A stretch of 55,508 nt of DNA from Pseudomonadota bacterium (GTDB lineage: Bacteria > Pseudomonadota > Gammaproteobacteria > Steroidobacterales > Steroidobacteraceae). Numbering within the stretch: position 1 is the first letter of the stretch; every line of letters starts with the position of its first letter. The translations under genes were made by a program, and so were the position numbers. The notes under the pieces are model-generated. The model saw nothing but the letters and a program-made list of their open reading frames with translations, was not told the DNA's origin and did no database searches. This document shows, in pieces, positions 7,561 through 17,394 of the stretch. The DNA lies in NCBI GenBank assembly GCA_021816775.1, contig JAKAXA010000021.1, forward strand, positions 1-55,508, in the 5' to 3' direction.

Positions 7561-8739
7561 TTACCTCTCGCGTATGCTCGCGTAATACTCCCTGAGGATC
7601 GCCACCACTTCGGGGCGGCTGAATTCAGGCGGTATGTCGACTCCGGTCGAGAGCATTTCGCGCTGCCGCGTGCCGGAGATCGCGATGTGATCTTGCGGAT
7701 CGTGAGGGCAGGTGCGCGCTGTCGCCATGCCGGCGCATTTGCGGCAGTAGAACGTGACGTCGAGCTTCAGCGCCTGCGTCACAAGGGCGCCGTCCCACAA
7801 TTGATCGAAGATGCGGTGCGCGTCAAAGGGTCCGTAGTAGCTGCCCACGCCCGCATGATCACGTCCGACGATCAGGTGCGAGCACCCGAAGTTCTGCCGG
7901 ATGAGGGCATGAAGCAGCGCCTCGCGCGGACCGGCGTAGCGCATCTCGATCGGGTAGCCCGCCTGGATCACCGTTCCCGGCCGGAAGTAATGCTCGACCA
8001 TGGCCTCGACCGCCCGGGTGCGCACCTCGGCGGGAATGTCGCCAGGCTTCAGCTTCCCGAGCACCTGGTGGATGAAGACACCGTCGAGGACCTCTACTGC
8101 GATCTTGACCAGATACTCGTGGCTGCGGTGCATCGGATTTCGCGTCTGAAACGCGGCGACGCGCGACCAGCCCCTCTCGAGGAACAGGGCCCGCGACTCG
8201 GCAGGACGAACGTACAGCCCGGGGTATCGCTTCGGGTACTCGCCCTCGTTGAGTACCATCACGCGGCCGGCGAGATTGACCTCGCCCTGCTGCAGCACTT
8301 TGGCAACGCCCGGGTGTTTCGCATCGGTGGTGCGGTAGACGTGCTCGGCCTCGATCGTCTTGTCGATCCGGTACTTTTCGCGTACCTCCATGATGGCAAG
8401 GATCTCGCCGCTCTCGGCCTCGACGAGCGCCACTTCATCCTGATCGTGGATGCCATCGGCAAGCTCGCGGTGAACGGACAGCGTGATCGGGATCGGCCAA
8501 AACAGGCCGTTGGTCAACTTCATCTCCACGCACGCTCCGCGCCAATCGTCGTAGCCCATGAAGCCATCGAGAGGCGTATACGCCCCCATGGCGAGCATGA
8601 GCACGTCCGAGACTGCGCGGGAGTCCAGAGGAATCCTTCTGAGGTGCTCAGCCCGCTTGAGCTCCTCAGTCCGCTCCATCTGCGGCAGCAGAAGTGGCTT
8701 GACCGATGCCGAACCGTGCGGCGGTACGAGTTGTGGCAT
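7561..8739 (-). CDS. sat: Sulfate adenylyltransferase (dissimilatory ATP sulfurylase)
   Basis: A 392-residue homo-oligomeric ATP sulfurylase. In sulfur oxidisers it converts APS and pyrophosphate to sulfate and ATP, the last step of sulfite oxidation. Hallmarks are [11 protein letters not shown] (the HxxH nucleotide-binding motif, about 190-200), [12 protein letters not shown] (about 287-298) and a C-terminal [15 protein letters not shown] cysteine cluster like that of dissimilatory Sat enzymes, which often bind zinc. There is no fused APS kinase domain. It lies 26 bases after aprA on the same strand and closes the aprM-aprB-aprA-sat operon. The start is the ATG before PQLVPPHG. Confidence 0.95.
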   Translation of the reverse strand: MPQLVPPHGSASVKPLLLPQMERTEELKRAEHLRRIPLDSRAVSDVLMLAMGAYTPLDGFMGYDDWRGACVEMKLTNGLFWPIPITLSVHRELADGIHDQDEVALVEAESGEILAIMEVREKYRIDKTIEAEHVYRTTDAKHPGVAKVLQQGEVNLAGRVMVLNEGEYPKRYPGLYVRPAESRALFLERGWSRVAAFQTRNPMHRSHEYLVKIAVEVLDGVFIHQVLGKLKPGDIPAEVRTRAVEAMVEHYFRPGTVIQAGYPIEMRYAGPREALLHALIRQNFGCSHLIVGRDHAGVGSYYGPFDAHRIFDQLWDGALVTQALKLDVTFYCRKCAGMATARTCPHDPQDHIAISGTRQREMLSTGVDIPPEFSRPEVVAILREYYASIRER

Positions 8740-8765
8740 GCGACGCCTCGCGCGAAGCCGCGCGA

Positions 8766-10598
8766 TCAGTCGATGATGTGATACACGGGGGCCTTCTCCA
8801 TTTCCCACTGCCCGGATTGCCGGTCATAGCGGGACAGGGTGAAGCAGTGCCAATCCTTGTCATCGAGCTTCGGATGGTCCGCCCGGTAGTAATAGCCCGG
8901 CCAGCGCGTTTCCTGCCGGAACAGGGTGTGCTGCGTGACGCACTCGGAGGCCAGGAAGCGGTGTTGCAGCTCCCACGCGCGCTGCAGCTGGTGCAGATCT
9001 GGCGCCCCGAGGTGATCGAGGTCCTCCTTGAGCATGGCAAGGAGCTCGAGTCCCCGGGTCAGCAGCGGCTCGTTGGTCGTGTAGTGAGCGCTGATGCCCC
9101 CGACATACTCGTCCATGATCTTCTCCAGGCGCTGCAGGCCACTCAGCGGCAGCAGATAGCTCGGGGAGACGGTGCCGGCGACGATCTCGTTACGGCCGAC
9201 GCGGTAATTCTCGAGCGGCTGGTAAACCACTTTGCGCAGCTCGGTGTATTCCCTCTCGTTGACTTCGGGCCCATCGTTACCGAGGTCGTTGATGTATCGG
9301 ACGGCCGCCTTCGCGGCAATCCGACCCTCGGTGAAGGAGCCGGAGGAGAACTTGTGGGCCGTGCCGCCGATAGTGTCCCCGGCGCCGAACAGCCCCTCGA
9401 CCGTCATCATCCGGTTGTAGCCCCATTGATATTCCGGCGGAGCATAGTCTTCCGGGCCGCTCGCCCATGCGCCCGAGCAGGTGGCGTGAGACCCCATGAC
9501 GTACGGTTCGGATGTCGTGAGCTCGGGATTGATTTCCTTGGGGTCGATGTTCTGCGACGCCCACACGACTGCCTGGCCGATGGTCATGCCGAGGAAGTTT
9601 TCCCAGCCGACGGTCTCTTTGTGTGGGTCCTTGAACGCTTCCTTGGTCACCATGCGGATGGGGCCGCGGCCGGCTTTGACTTCCTCGAGCAGTGCATGAT
9701 TGCGCAGGCAGGTCGGCACCGGGTGGTGATTGACGTAATCGCCGACCATCTTTTCGATCGAGTCACGCCAAAACGCCTCGTAATCCTGTCCGTAAGCGTT
9801 CTGCGTATAGGTCTTCAGATGCAGGAAGTATGCCCCCACGGGACCATAACCGTCCTTGAAGCGCGTCAGGACGATGCGGTTTTCCATCTGCGTCATCTTC
9901 GCGCCCGCCAGGAGCGGCAGGGCATAGGCGGAGGCGCTGCTCCACGGCGCGTACCAAGTCCGGCCCATCCCTTCGCCGACGGCGCGCGGCTTGAAGATAT
10001 GCGATGCGCCGCCGGCGGCGACGATGACTGCCTTGGCGCGAAAGACGTAGAAATCACCCGTGCGCACGTTGAAGCCCACGGCGCCGGCGACCCGATTCGG
10101 GCGCTTGCTGTCCATGAGCAGGTGGGTCACCATGATGCGGTTGTAAACCTCAGTGGCGGCCTTGCGAGCGGCTTCGGCGACGATGGGCTTGTAGCTCTCG
10201 CCGTGGATCATGATCTGCCATTTGCCCTCGCGCTGGTATCTGCCGCTCTTGGGGTCTTTCATGATCGGCAGACCCCACTCCTCGAACTTGTGCACGGTGG
10301 CATCGACGTGGCGGGCGATGTCGTAGCCGAGATCCTCGCGCACCAGTCCCATGAGGTCGTTGCGCGCATAGCGCACGTGGTCCTCGGGCTGATTCTCGTT
10401 CCAGTGCATGCCCATGTAGCAGTTGATCGCGTACAGGCCCTGTGCGACCGCGCCGCTGCGCTCGATGTTCGCCTTCTCGACGCACACGATCTTCAGGTCC
10501 CGTCCCCAATACCTGGATTCGTAAGTCGCGCCGCATCCGGCCATTCCGCCGCCAATGACGAGAATGTCCGAATCGACAAATATGGTCTTTCGGCTCAT
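8766..10598 (-). CDS. aprA: Adenylylsulfate reductase, alpha subunit
   Basis: A 610-residue FAD subunit of APS reductase. In lithotrophs it works in reverse, oxidising sulfite with AMP to APS in the cytoplasm. The N-terminal dinucleotide-binding motif is [11 protein letters not shown] (about 14-24); [16 protein letters not shown] and [12 protein letters not shown] are highly conserved AprA segments. Length and ends are normal for the family. The ATG overlaps the aprB stop by one base (TAATG), so translation is coupled. It pairs with AprB, and electrons would pass to AprM or the quinone pool. Confidence 0.96.
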   Translation of the reverse strand: MSRKTIFVDSDILVIGGGMAGCGATYESRYWGRDLKIVCVEKANIERSGAVAQGLYAINCYMGMHWNENQPEDHVRYARNDLMGLVREDLGYDIARHVDATVHKFEEWGLPIMKDPKSGRYQREGKWQIMIHGESYKPIVAEAARKAATEVYNRIMVTHLLMDSKRPNRVAGAVGFNVRTGDFYVFRAKAVIVAAGGASHIFKPRAVGEGMGRTWYAPWSSASAYALPLLAGAKMTQMENRIVLTRFKDGYGPVGAYFLHLKTYTQNAYGQDYEAFWRDSIEKMVGDYVNHHPVPTCLRNHALLEEVKAGRGPIRMVTKEAFKDPHKETVGWENFLGMTIGQAVVWASQNIDPKEINPELTTSEPYVMGSHATCSGAWASGPEDYAPPEYQWGYNRMMTVEGLFGAGDTIGGTAHKFSSGSFTEGRIAAKAAVRYINDLGNDGPEVNEREYTELRKVVYQPLENYRVGRNEIVAGTVSPSYLLPLSGLQRLEKIMDEYVGGISAHYTTNEPLLTRGLELLAMLKEDLDHLGAPDLHQLQRAWELQHRFLASECVTQHTLFRQETRWPGYYYRADHPKLDDKDWHCFTLSRYDRQSGQWEMEKAPVYHIID

Positions 10599-11059
10599 TA
10601 CACCAACCCCTTCTTGAAGCGACTGCGCGCCAGTGTCGGCAGAGCCTCGACTTTGAGCGTCTCCGGTTCGTGGGCGAGCTCTTGCGAGCGCATCGCCGCC
10701 GAAGTGGGCTGCGCGTAGTCGGACGGACCCTTGATCGATCCCCACGGCGTGGTTCTAATCGGTGAAACGAAATTCTTCTCGCGTCCGTCTCGGAATTTTA
10801 TCCGCCAGGAGACGGTGGCCTTCTCTTCCTCGCGCAGTACCCGCACGCTGTGGCCGAGCGGCGCGAAATCCGCATAGCCGCGGCAGTCGATGGCCTGCTG
10901 CGGGCATGCCTTAACGCACGAGTAGCATTCCCAGCACATGTTCGGCTCGACGTTGAATGCGCGCCGGTACGTGGTATCGATGTGCATGATGTCGGACGGG
11001 CAGATGTCGACGCAGTACCCGCAGCCGTCGCAGTTCGTCATGTAGACAAACGTGGGCAT
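10598..11059 (-). CDS. aprB: Adenylylsulfate reductase, beta subunit
   Basis: A 153-residue ferredoxin-like subunit with two [4Fe-4S] binding groups, CDGCGYCVDICP (about 10-21) and CWECYSCVKACP (about 42-53), followed by the beta-rich C-terminal tail that wraps AprA. It relays electrons from the AprA flavin to the membrane partner. It starts with ATG 12 bases after aprM and ends by overlapping aprA. Confidence 0.96.
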   Translation of the reverse strand: MPTFVYMTNCDGCGYCVDICPSDIMHIDTTYRRAFNVEPNMCWECYSCVKACPQQAIDCRGYADFAPLGHSVRVLREEEKATVSWRIKFRDGREKNFVSPIRTTPWGSIKGPSDYAQPTSAAMRSQELAHEPETLKVEALPTLARSRFKKGLV

Positions 11060-11071
11060 GGACGATGCTCC

Positions 11072-11860
11072 TCAGTAATGATGCGGCGCGCGGCGGGCAC
11101 TGCCGAACGTCGCGGGACGGTCGGCGGGCGCGGGCAGGTTGCGGCGATAGCCGTTGGCCTGCTCGATGCGCCTCTGAAACGCCGCGGCGGGCTTGTAGAA
11201 CATGTGGGCGAACTTGGACCACGGTACCGAGCCGAACAGAACCGTGCTGGCGAGGATATAAAGGGCGAAGAAGACACCCGCCCAGAGAGCATTTCCCGCT
11301 GTCTGGAAGCCCGACCACACGAGGGCGGAAGTCGCGCTCGCCAGCAACGAGACGATGAACATGTCCGCCCGGACCAGTGCGAAGCGCGAGTGGCCTTCCG
11401 CGGCGACGTCGACCCGCAGCAGGAGCCAGAACCAGTAGCCGCCCAGGCAGACCAACAGCGCCCCCAAGTGCCAAAGCTCGGGCACGATGGCCGGCGCCGG
11501 CGATGCGGCCGTCGGATAGGCGAACACCAGCACGGCGGTGGTGAGGACGTAGAGCAGAAAGCCGTACATCAGCAGCAGATGGCTGATCCTGCGCCACGGG
11601 TTGCAGAACTCGCCGGCAGCCAGACCCGTGACGACGATGGTTTCAGCGGCGGCCGCAACGAGTTCCCCGCCACCGACGCGGCGCGTCGCTCGGGATCTGA
11701 CGACCTGCCGATGTTGAAAGAAGTACTTGGCGCTTCGTTTGTGGATCACGTCGATGAGCGTGCCGAACAAGACCAACACGACCATCGCTATCACAAAGAC
11801 CTGCATCGCAATAGGCGGTATGGATGCGGGAAGCGCAGCGAATGGATTGAGCTTGAACAC
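11072..11860 (-). CDS. aprM: AprM-type membrane anchor of APS reductase
   Basis: About 262 residues with roughly five hydrophobic segments: one near the N-terminus (VFVIAMVVLVLFGTLIDVI), others around HLLLMYGFLLYVLTTAVLVF, LGALLVCLGGYWFWLLL and the WAGVFFALYILAS region. In organisms that use Apr oxidatively and lack QmoABC, AprM is thought to link AprBA to the quinone pool; the position just before aprBA fits. The GTG before FKLNPF is chosen as start; longer in-frame starts would add a non-membrane, low-complexity leader. It is the first gene of the operon and is divergent from the LysR gene. Confidence 0.85.
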   Translation of the reverse strand: MFKLNPFAALPASIPPIAMQVFVIAMVVLVLFGTLIDVIHKRSAKYFFQHRQVVRSRATRRVGGGELVAAAAETIVVTGLAAGEFCNPWRRISHLLLMYGFLLYVLTTAVLVFAYPTAASPAPAIVPELWHLGALLVCLGGYWFWLLLRVDVAAEGHSRFALVRADMFIVSLLASATSALVWSGFQTAGNALWAGVFFALYILASTVLFGSVPWSKFAHMFYKPAAAFQRRIEQANGYRRNLPAPADRPATFGSARRAPHHY

Positions 11861-11970
11861 TGGCGGACCCCCAAAAGAGCGTCGGTTTTCAGCGCCTTGC
11901 GGGTTCGCAATCCGCGTCCGGAATGGCCCAGCCCCCAAAGCGGGCAAAACTCTATCCCTGGGCGTCGCGG

Positions 11971-12006
11971 TTAGCAATAATCGTTTTAATCGATATAATG
12001 CATTAT
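11971..12006 (+). promoter_or_regulatory. LysR-gene promoter and palindrome between aprM and lysR
   Basis: TTAGCA, a 17-base spacer and TATAAT (11994-11999) make a good sigma-70-like promoter reading toward the LysR gene. It overlaps a perfect 12-bp palindrome ATAATGCATTAT at 11995-12006. Location between divergent lysR and aprM genes is where a LysR-type protein would bind. Autoregulation and control of the apr operon are inferred. Confidence 0.55.
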
Positions 12007-12030
12007 TCTCATATTTTTAAGCGATTGATC

Positions 12031-12924
12031 GTGACCTTAGACCAGCTGTGCGTGTTCGTAGAAGTTGCCGAGCGAGGGCATGTCACGCGCGCTGCCGAGG
12101 CGCTGCGCATGAGCCAGTCGGCCGCGTCGGCCGCGATCGCGGCACTGGAGGAGTCCTATCAAATCAAGCTGTTCGACCGGGTGGGCCGGGGGATCCAGCT
12201 GACCGAAGCGGGACGAACATTTCTGCGCGAGGCACGCGCGGTGCTGGACCGGGCATCGATGGCGCGCACGGTGCTGCAGGACCTGGCGGGCTGCCCGTCC
12301 GGCCCGATCGCGCTTGCCGCCAGTCAGACCATCGCGACCTACTGGCTGCCGCGCAGGCTCGCTGCGTTTCATACGGCGAATCCGCGGGTCCGGCTCAATG
12401 TGGTGATCCGCAATACCCGCGAGGTCGAGAGTGCAGTCGCCGATGGCGAGGTGAGCATCGGGCTCGTCGAAGGCCCCACGCAGCACCCCGCGCTGGTCCG
12501 CACGCGGCTCGACCATGATCAGATGGTCCTGGTCGTAGCTGCCGATCGCGCGCCGCTGCCTGTGAAGCCCTCGGGAGGCGTCGATCTGGGCGCGCTCAAC
12601 TGGGTGATCCGCGAGCCCGGATCGGGTACGCGGCGGGGCCTTGAGGATCTGGCGACCCGGGAGGGCCTGTCGCTGGATGACCTCAACATTTTTCTCGAGT
12701 TACCCGGCAATGAGGCCGTGCGCGAAGCGGTCGAAGCCGGCGTGGGCGCGACGATCATCTCGCGCCACGTCGTGGCGTCGGCTATTGCGGCCGGCAAGCT
12801 CACCGAGATTCCGATCGAATTGCCGCAGCGGGAATACGCACTGGTGCGCCACCGCGACCGCCACGCGACACCGGCGCAGAAAGCGCTCGTCGCGCACCTG
12901 TGCGGCGAGGCCGGTGCGAGCTGA
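12031..12924 (+). CDS. LysR-family regulator (CysL/CbbR-like)
   Basis: A 297-residue regulator. The winged helix-turn-helix covers about residues 1-60 (TRAAEALRMSQSAASAAI...LFDRVGRGIQLTEAG) and the substrate-binding domain about 90-290, with WVIREPGSGTRR typical of the CysL/CbbR subgroup. Relatives control sulfite reductase or Calvin-cycle genes. Divergent placement next to aprM suggests it senses a sulfur or redox metabolite and controls apr-sat. The GTG before TLDQLCVF is the chosen start; an ATG 33 bases upstream (11998) overlaps the -10 region. Confidence 0.88.
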   Translation: MTLDQLCVFVEVAERGHVTRAAEALRMSQSAASAAIAALEESYQIKLFDRVGRGIQLTEAGRTFLREARAVLDRASMARTVLQDLAGCPSGPIALAASQTIATYWLPRRLAAFHTANPRVRLNVVIRNTREVESAVADGEVSIGLVEGPTQHPALVRTRLDHDQMVLVVAADRAPLPVKPSGGVDLGALNWVIREPGSGTRRGLEDLATREGLSLDDLNIFLELPGNEAVREAVEAGVGATIISRHVVASAIAAGKLTEIPIELPQREYALVRHRDRHATPAQKALVAHLCGEAGAS

Positions 12925-12927
12925 GCG

Positions 12928-12991
12928 CCCTCACGCGGGCACGCCGCCGGCGTGAGGGGCACCTGGCATGCCGCGCCGAAATGCCAGGTGC
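12928..12991. terminator. Two tandem hairpins between convergent genes
   Basis: CCCTCACGC pairs with GCGTGAGGG (12928-12958), and GCACCTGGCAT pairs perfectly with ATGCCAGGTGC (12959-12991). They sit directly after the LysR gene and before the end of the convergent DUF1641 gene, so they probably end transcription from both sides. Neither has a long T-run. Confidence 0.6.
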
Positions 12992-13007
12992 CCTGCGGCG
13001 CCACACC

Positions 13008-13568
13008 TCAGGAGCGCTGGCCCTGGAGCTGTTTGCCGAACAGGCCGAAGAACTGCATAGCCTGCTGGTTGTTCGGGTCGCCGAGCAGGCGCCAGGCGCC
13101 GCTGACCCCTCCCTTCGCTGGCGGCAGCTTTTGATATTCATTGCTTGCCGCGAGCAGCGCCTCGCCCCAACTGACCAGGACGTTCTGTACTTCCGGCCGC
13201 AGCAGGAAGGTGAGAATCTGCCCGAGCGCATTGTTGCGAGTCAGCTGCTCGAGCAGTGACAGAGCATCGGTCGCAACGCCAGCCAGGCGCGCGATCATCT
13301 CCTCGGTGAGAGCATCCTCCGCGGCGCCGAACAGGCGCGCCAAGTGCACGATCCGGTCGAGATCTCCGTTCTCCACGAGCCGCGTGATTGCCGGAAGCGC
13401 CTGATCCAGGCGGCTGCGATTGACGCGGTCCAGCACATCGAGCGCCTCACCGAAAGTCCCCGCCAGCCGACCGACCATGTCATCGGTCAGCGCGTCGCTG
13501 GCGCTCGCCACGAACGATCCGATCTCCTCGGCCTGACTCGGGTTTCCCGCCGTCTGTGTCTCGCTCAT
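13008..13568 (-). CDS. DUF1641 protein of the sqr operon
   Basis: A 186-residue, largely helical protein with repeats of the type LTDDMVGRLAG / LTEEMIARLAG (about 28 and 88) and a C-terminal glutamine-rich end. DUF1641 proteins are regularly encoded beside SQR-like flavoproteins; their role is unknown, perhaps a partner or membrane attachment for the oxidoreductase. It starts 11 bases after the SQR-like gene and is the last gene of the operon. Confidence 0.8.
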   Translation of the reverse strand: MSETQTAGNPSQAEEIGSFVASASDALTDDMVGRLAGTFGEALDVLDRVNRSRLDQALPAITRLVENGDLDRIVHLARLFGAAEDALTEEMIARLAGVATDALSLLEQLTRNNALGQILTFLLRPEVQNVLVSWGEALLAASNEYQKLPPAKGGVSGAWRLLGDPNNQQAMQFFGLFGKQLQGQRS

Positions 13569-13579
13569 GATGCCTCTCC

Positions 13580-14713
13580 TCAGAGCAAGCCGCGGGCGGA
13601 GGCCCAATAAAGCCTGTTATAGGCGGTCTTGAACCAATGCATGGACTTTGTCGGGGGTTTGGGGCTGGGCGGGTGCTGATAGTCGAACATCGCATAGGTG
13701 GCCCGGTCCTTGCCCGCCTCGATGAAGCAGAACACCTTGCCGTCGTAGTCGCGCACCGGTGATCCGATCTTGACCATCGCCGCCAGATTCCCCGCCAGGG
13801 TATCGGCCTCGAAGTGCGCCGTGGATCCGGCCTTGCTGATCGGCAGGTTGGTGGTGTCGCCAAGCACGAAGACGTTGTCCCGACCTTCCATGTTGAGGTG
13901 GTAGCGGTCGGTGGGGATCCAGCCGCCCTTGCCCAAGCCGTTCTTCTCGATCACTTCCATTCCCTTGTGCGCGGGAATCGAGATCAGAAGATCGTATGGC
14001 GTCTCGGTCCCTTCCTCGCTGCGGATCACCTTGCCGCGGGCGTCGACCTCCTTGACGTTGAACAATGTCTCGTAAGTGATGCCGAGCCGCTCAAACTCGG
14101 GCGTTGCCCACTTGGCGACGTTCTCCAGGCTGTGCGTGCGGCCGATCGGGTACGTGTAGTGGATCTGGGTCTTCTCGAGGATGCCACGATCCTTGAAATA
14201 GTCGTGCAGCATGAAGGTGATCTCGAGCGGCGCCATCGGACATTTGTGCGGAACACCGACGCTGATCACCACTCGCCCGCCCTGAAATTCCTGCAGGCGC
14301 TTGAACATGTGCACGGCGGACTGCTCGGTGTAGAAGCACTCGGCGGCCTCACTCAGGCCCGGCGTCCCTTCAAGGAAGATGCGCGAGCCGGTGGCAATCA
14401 CGAGCACGTCGTAAGGGTAGGTCTTGCCGCTCTTGGTACGGACCTGATGCTGATCGAGGCTGAATTCCTCGGCGGGATCCACATGGAATTCGATTTCCGG
14501 CTCAAGCAGACGCCGCTGATCGCGGTACAGCTCGTCCGGCATCATGTGCCCGAGGGCGACGTAGAGCAGCCCAGGCTGATACATGTGCCGCTCGGATGCC
14601 GAGAGCATGGTGATGCGCGCCTTGCCCGTGTGCAGCTCCTCGTGCAGCCGGCGGGCGAGGTTGTTGGCGAGTATGGTTCCCCCCATGCCGCCGCCTACGA
14701 TCAGTATCTTCAT
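13580..14713 (-). CDS. sqr: Sulfide:quinone oxidoreductase-like flavoprotein
   Basis: A 377-residue FAD-dependent oxidoreductase. The FAD motif is ILIVGGGMGG at residues 3-12, with a second site in DVLVIATGS (about 102-110) and FVLGDTT near 282. Three cysteines, C126, C158 (in VPHKCP) and C329 (in KVFCFIEAG), fall where the redox-active cysteines of SQR lie, so sulfide or sulfane-sulfur oxidation with quinone reduction is likely. A good AGGAG site precedes the ATG. Neighbours TusA and DsrE suggest the product is handed to protein carriers. A flavocytochrome or different sulfur substrate cannot be excluded. Confidence 0.82.
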   Translation of the reverse strand: MKILIVGGGMGGTILANNLARRLHEELHTGKARITMLSASERHMYQPGLLYVALGHMMPDELYRDQRRLLEPEIEFHVDPAEEFSLDQHQVRTKSGKTYPYDVLVIATGSRIFLEGTPGLSEAAECFYTEQSAVHMFKRLQEFQGGRVVISVGVPHKCPMAPLEITFMLHDYFKDRGILEKTQIHYTYPIGRTHSLENVAKWATPEFERLGITYETLFNVKEVDARGKVIRSEEGTETPYDLLISIPAHKGMEVIEKNGLGKGGWIPTDRYHLNMEGRDNVFVLGDTTNLPISKAGSTAHFEADTLAGNLAAMVKIGSPVRDYDGKVFCFIEAGKDRATYAMFDYQHPPSPKPPTKSMHWFKTAYNRLYWASARGLL

Positions 14714-14766
14714 GACAATCTCCTGAGGCTTGTGTCGTTGTTGGAGAATCCCGTGCGTTGTGCGGA

Positions 14767-15003
14767 CTACTTCAATTTGCGTACCCGGATGTGCCAGACC
14801 CCGCCGCTCTCCTCGCTGCCGAGCATCTCGTGACCGACTTTGTTGATCCACACCGGCACGTCCTGAGCGGAGCCCTTGTCGGAGGAAAGCAGCTCGAGCA
14901 CCTCGCCGATCTCGGCCTCCTTCAGCTGCGCGATCAGCTCCATCAGCGGGCCGGGGCAGAAGCTGCCGGTGGCGTCGATGACTTTGATCTTCTCATTGAC
15001 CAT
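14767..15003 (-). CDS. tusA: TusA-family sulfur carrier
   Basis: A 78-residue protein with the CPGP motif (Cys16), where TusA proteins carry persulfide sulfur, and the usual beta-alpha-beta-alpha-beta pattern ending in IRVRKLK. In sulfur oxidisers TusA passes sulfur between carriers and oxidising complexes. It lies between dsrE and sqr, with an AAGGAG ribosome-binding site upstream. Confidence 0.92.
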   Translation of the reverse strand: MVNEKIKVIDATGSFCPGPLMELIAQLKEAEIGEVLELLSSDKGSAQDVPVWINKVGHEMLGSEESGGVWHIRVRKLK

Positions 15004-15024
15004 GGCGATCGTTCTCCTTGCGCT

Positions 15025-15414
15025 TCAAAACACGAGGATCTGGCCGCCGGAGGCGTCGCTCAGAAAGCGCGTCATGCCCATCGGGCCGTCGATGCAGGAC
15101 TCGAGCCGGCCGTCCTCGAGGCCAAGCAGGTCCATGGCCATGGAGCAGGCATACAGGCGAGCCCCGCCGAGGTCCTTGGCCTGCTCGAACAGGTGCCGGA
15201 ACGACGGAACGTTCTTCTCCGCCATCAGGCGCCCCATGTCGCCCTCGGCGGGTGCTTTGGGCGCCTCGCCGCGCACGAAATACCCGAGCGCGTTCATCGA
15301 GAGGAACACGATGACCTCGGTACCGAGGGCCGCGGCGGTAGCCGCGACCATGGCGGCCATCTGCATTTTCTCCCGCGATCCCGAGATGCACAGGAGACTG
15401 AGTCTATTTGGCAT
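15025..15414 (-). CDS. DsrE-family sulfurtransferase
   Basis: A 129-residue DsrE/DsrE2-like protein. It has the N-terminal strand with LLCISGSREKMQMAA, the FLSMNALGYF segment and the characteristic YACSMAMDLLGL motif with the probable persulfide cysteine near residue 90. Such proteins move sulfur with TusA in the cytoplasm or at the membrane. First gene of the dsrE-tusA-sqr-DUF1641 operon, about 160 bases downstream of a sigma-54-like promoter. Confidence 0.85.
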   Translation of the reverse strand: MPNRLSLLCISGSREKMQMAAMVAATAAALGTEVIVFLSMNALGYFVRGEAPKAPAEGDMGRLMAEKNVPSFRHLFEQAKDLGGARLYACSMAMDLLGLEDGRLESCIDGPMGMTRFLSDASGGQILVF

Positions 15415-15582
15415 CGTATGTTCCTCTTGACCGGTCAGCTGGTGCGCGACGCCGGCGTGTCGCGGCAGAAGGGGTGGCTGGCGGCGCCTACCGAGGAACC
15501 GGAGGGCGCACCCATCCCTGCCCGATTGCCGGCGGTGGCCGCCTCTGCGCTCAAGTACACACCTCACGGCGCGGCTTGTCAG

Positions 15583-15598
15583 TACAAAAACCATGCCA
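15583..15598 (-). promoter_or_regulatory. Sigma-54-type promoter for the dsrE-tusA-sqr operon
   Basis: On the minus strand the sequence TGGCATGGTTTTTGTA matches the -24/-12 consensus (TGGCACG, four bases, TTGCA) at all but two positions and with exact spacing. Transcription would begin near 15572, about 160 bases before the dsrE start. A sigma-54 activator gene lies divergently just upstream. Confidence 0.7.
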
Positions 15599-15726
15599 GG
15601 CATACGTTCCAGTCGGAGCCGAACCATGCCTCAGGGCTGCCGCGGAATACACGGCGGGAAATAGATGTGTTCGGTACCCGGATCCTGCGGCGTCGCCGAC
15701 GCTCTGGCTTGACGGGGCCGGTGGTG

Positions 15727-15777
15727 CATGACAGCGTGCCCGCGGTGTCATGTCAATTGGGGGGAATGTGTCATGAC
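15727..15777. promoter_or_regulatory. Probable activator-binding sites (CATGACA / TGTCATG repeats)
   Basis: CATGACA (15727-15733), 12 bases, then TGTCATG (15746-15752) make a perfect inverted repeat. A further palindrome GTCATGAC (15770-15777) overlaps the activator's own start codon. The block is about 130-190 bases upstream of the sigma-54 promoter, the usual distance for enhancer sites, and could also allow autoregulation. The rest of 15415-15772 holds no gene. Confidence 0.6.
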
Positions 15778-17161
15778 TGACAGGTCCCTGAGCAAACCGA
15801 GCTGCGAGCAGATCCTCGACACGTTTCCCGAGCCGTTCGTCGTCATCGATCAGGGCTACCGGATCGTGGCGGCGAACAGCGCCTATTGCCGCCACTACGA
15901 AATCCCGGAGGACGAGGTGGTGGGGCGACGCTGCCATGAGATATCGCATCACTCCGCACTGCCGTGCAGCCGCAACGGGGAGCACTGTCCGCTCGAGGAA
16001 GTGATGCGCACGGGCAGCGAGGTCGGTGTGCTGCATGTTCATTACCATGAGACGCATACCGAGCAGGTTCAACTGCACGCGGTGCCGATTCCGGGGCCGG
16101 AGGGTCGCATCGATTACGTCGGCGAATACATTCACCCGATCGCCCCGATGTCCTCCGTGGACGGCGGAAGCCTGTTGATCGGACGCTCGCGTGCGATGCT
16201 TCATCTGGTCAGCCTGCTGCAGCGGGTGGCGCCGACGGAAACGACGGTTCTGCTGCTCGGGGAGAGCGGCGTCGGCAAGGAGCGCGTGGCCGCCTACATT
16301 CATCATTACTCCCAGCGCGGCGACGGGCCATTTGTGGTCGTCGACTGCGCCACGCTCGGGGACCCGCTCATCGAGAACGAATTGTTCGGCCATGAGAAGG
16401 GGGCCTTCACGGGAGCCGATGCGCGCAAGAAGGGGCTGTTCGAGACGGCCGATGGCGGGACTCTCTTTGTTGACGAGATCGGGGATCTGCCGCTGCCGCT
16501 TCAAAGCAAGCTGCTGCGCGTCCTCGAGACCGGTACCGTGCGGCGCGTCGGGGGCACAGACTATCTGAAGGTACGGGTGCGAGTGATCGCGGCCAGCAAC
16601 CGGGATATCGCGGCCATGGTCGAAGAGGGCCTGTTCCGCAGGGACCTGTATTACCGGCTGACTCCATTCCCGGTGCGCGTGCCGGCGCTGCGGGAGCACA
16701 AGGACGACATCCCTGCGCTCGCCGAACATTTCCTGGCGCGCACCCCGGAGGGGGAGCGCCAACTGCCGCTCTCACCCGATGTCATCGAGGCGCTGCTCAA
16801 TCACGAGTATCCCGGCAACGTGCGCGAGCTGCGTAACGTGATCGAGCGCGCCGTAGTTCTCGCGGCGAGCGGAATGATTCAGCCGTGGCACATCGCATTT
16901 TCCGGCCCGGCCGCCTCCGACACCGATCCGCAGCCGCCGTGGGGCGGCACCGCCCAGAGCACATCGCGCCGCAGCCCCGATGAAACCAAGGTCCTCGCCG
17001 CTCTGGAGCGCTGCGCAGGAAACCGCCGCGAGGCGGCGCAGGCCCTCGGCGTCAGCGAGCGCACGCTCTATCGGTATGTTGAGCGACTGCGCGGCACGGG
17101 GCACCTGCCCGCGGCGGGTACGCGCGCAGACTCTGACGCGGAACATGCGGAGCGCGGATAG
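15773..17161 (+). CDS. Sigma-54-dependent transcriptional activator with PAS domain
   Basis: A 462-residue enhancer-binding protein. Residues 1 to about 120 form a PAS-like sensor with a cysteine/histidine group (RRCHEISHH...[11 protein letters not shown]) that could hold a redox or metal cofactor. The AAA+ domain (about 130-370) has GESGVGKE (Walker A), the GAFTGA loop that contacts sigma-54, and VDEIGDL (Walker B). A Fis-type helix-turn-helix ([17 protein letters not shown]) ends the protein. A purine-rich GGGGGGAA lies before the ATG. It most likely controls the divergent sulfur operon. Confidence 0.9.
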   Translation: MTDRSLSKPSCEQILDTFPEPFVVIDQGYRIVAANSAYCRHYEIPEDEVVGRRCHEISHHSALPCSRNGEHCPLEEVMRTGSEVGVLHVHYHETHTEQVQLHAVPIPGPEGRIDYVGEYIHPIAPMSSVDGGSLLIGRSRAMLHLVSLLQRVAPTETTVLLLGESGVGKERVAAYIHHYSQRGDGPFVVVDCATLGDPLIENELFGHEKGAFTGADARKKGLFETADGGTLFVDEIGDLPLPLQSKLLRVLETGTVRRVGGTDYLKVRVRVIAASNRDIAAMVEEGLFRRDLYYRLTPFPVRVPALREHKDDIPALAEHFLARTPEGERQLPLSPDVIEALLNHEYPGNVRELRNVIERAVVLAASGMIQPWHIAFSGPAASDTDPQPPWGGTAQSTSRRSPDETKVLAALERCAGNRREAAQALGVSERTLYRYVERLRGTGHLPAAGTRADSDAEHAERG

Positions 17162-17394
17162 AGCCACACCGCGCTTTCGCGTCGCAGCATGTTCGGCGGG
17201 TGCCCTGGCACGGCCCGCGACCCCGATGGCTCGTTCGCGGGCCTCGCGCCGGTGCCCGGCATGTTCCCCTTGGCCCGGGAGGAGGTTCCTGCGGATGGCC
17301 GTCGCTCATTCGCTCAGCGCCCGATCGCACCGCGCAATCTGACGCGTAGCGCTCGGGCCGCGCGCGGTGTCCCGTTCAGGGGCAAGCTCGGAGC

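Noticed and set aside
7430-7585. 51-codon plus-strand frame between the phosphoesterase gene and sat
   Set aside because: Overlaps the end of sat antisense, lacks a ribosome-binding site and shows no family.
8706-10718. 670-codon plus-strand frame opposite aprA
   Set aside because: Shadow of aprA; no family features and the other strand encodes a well-conserved enzyme.
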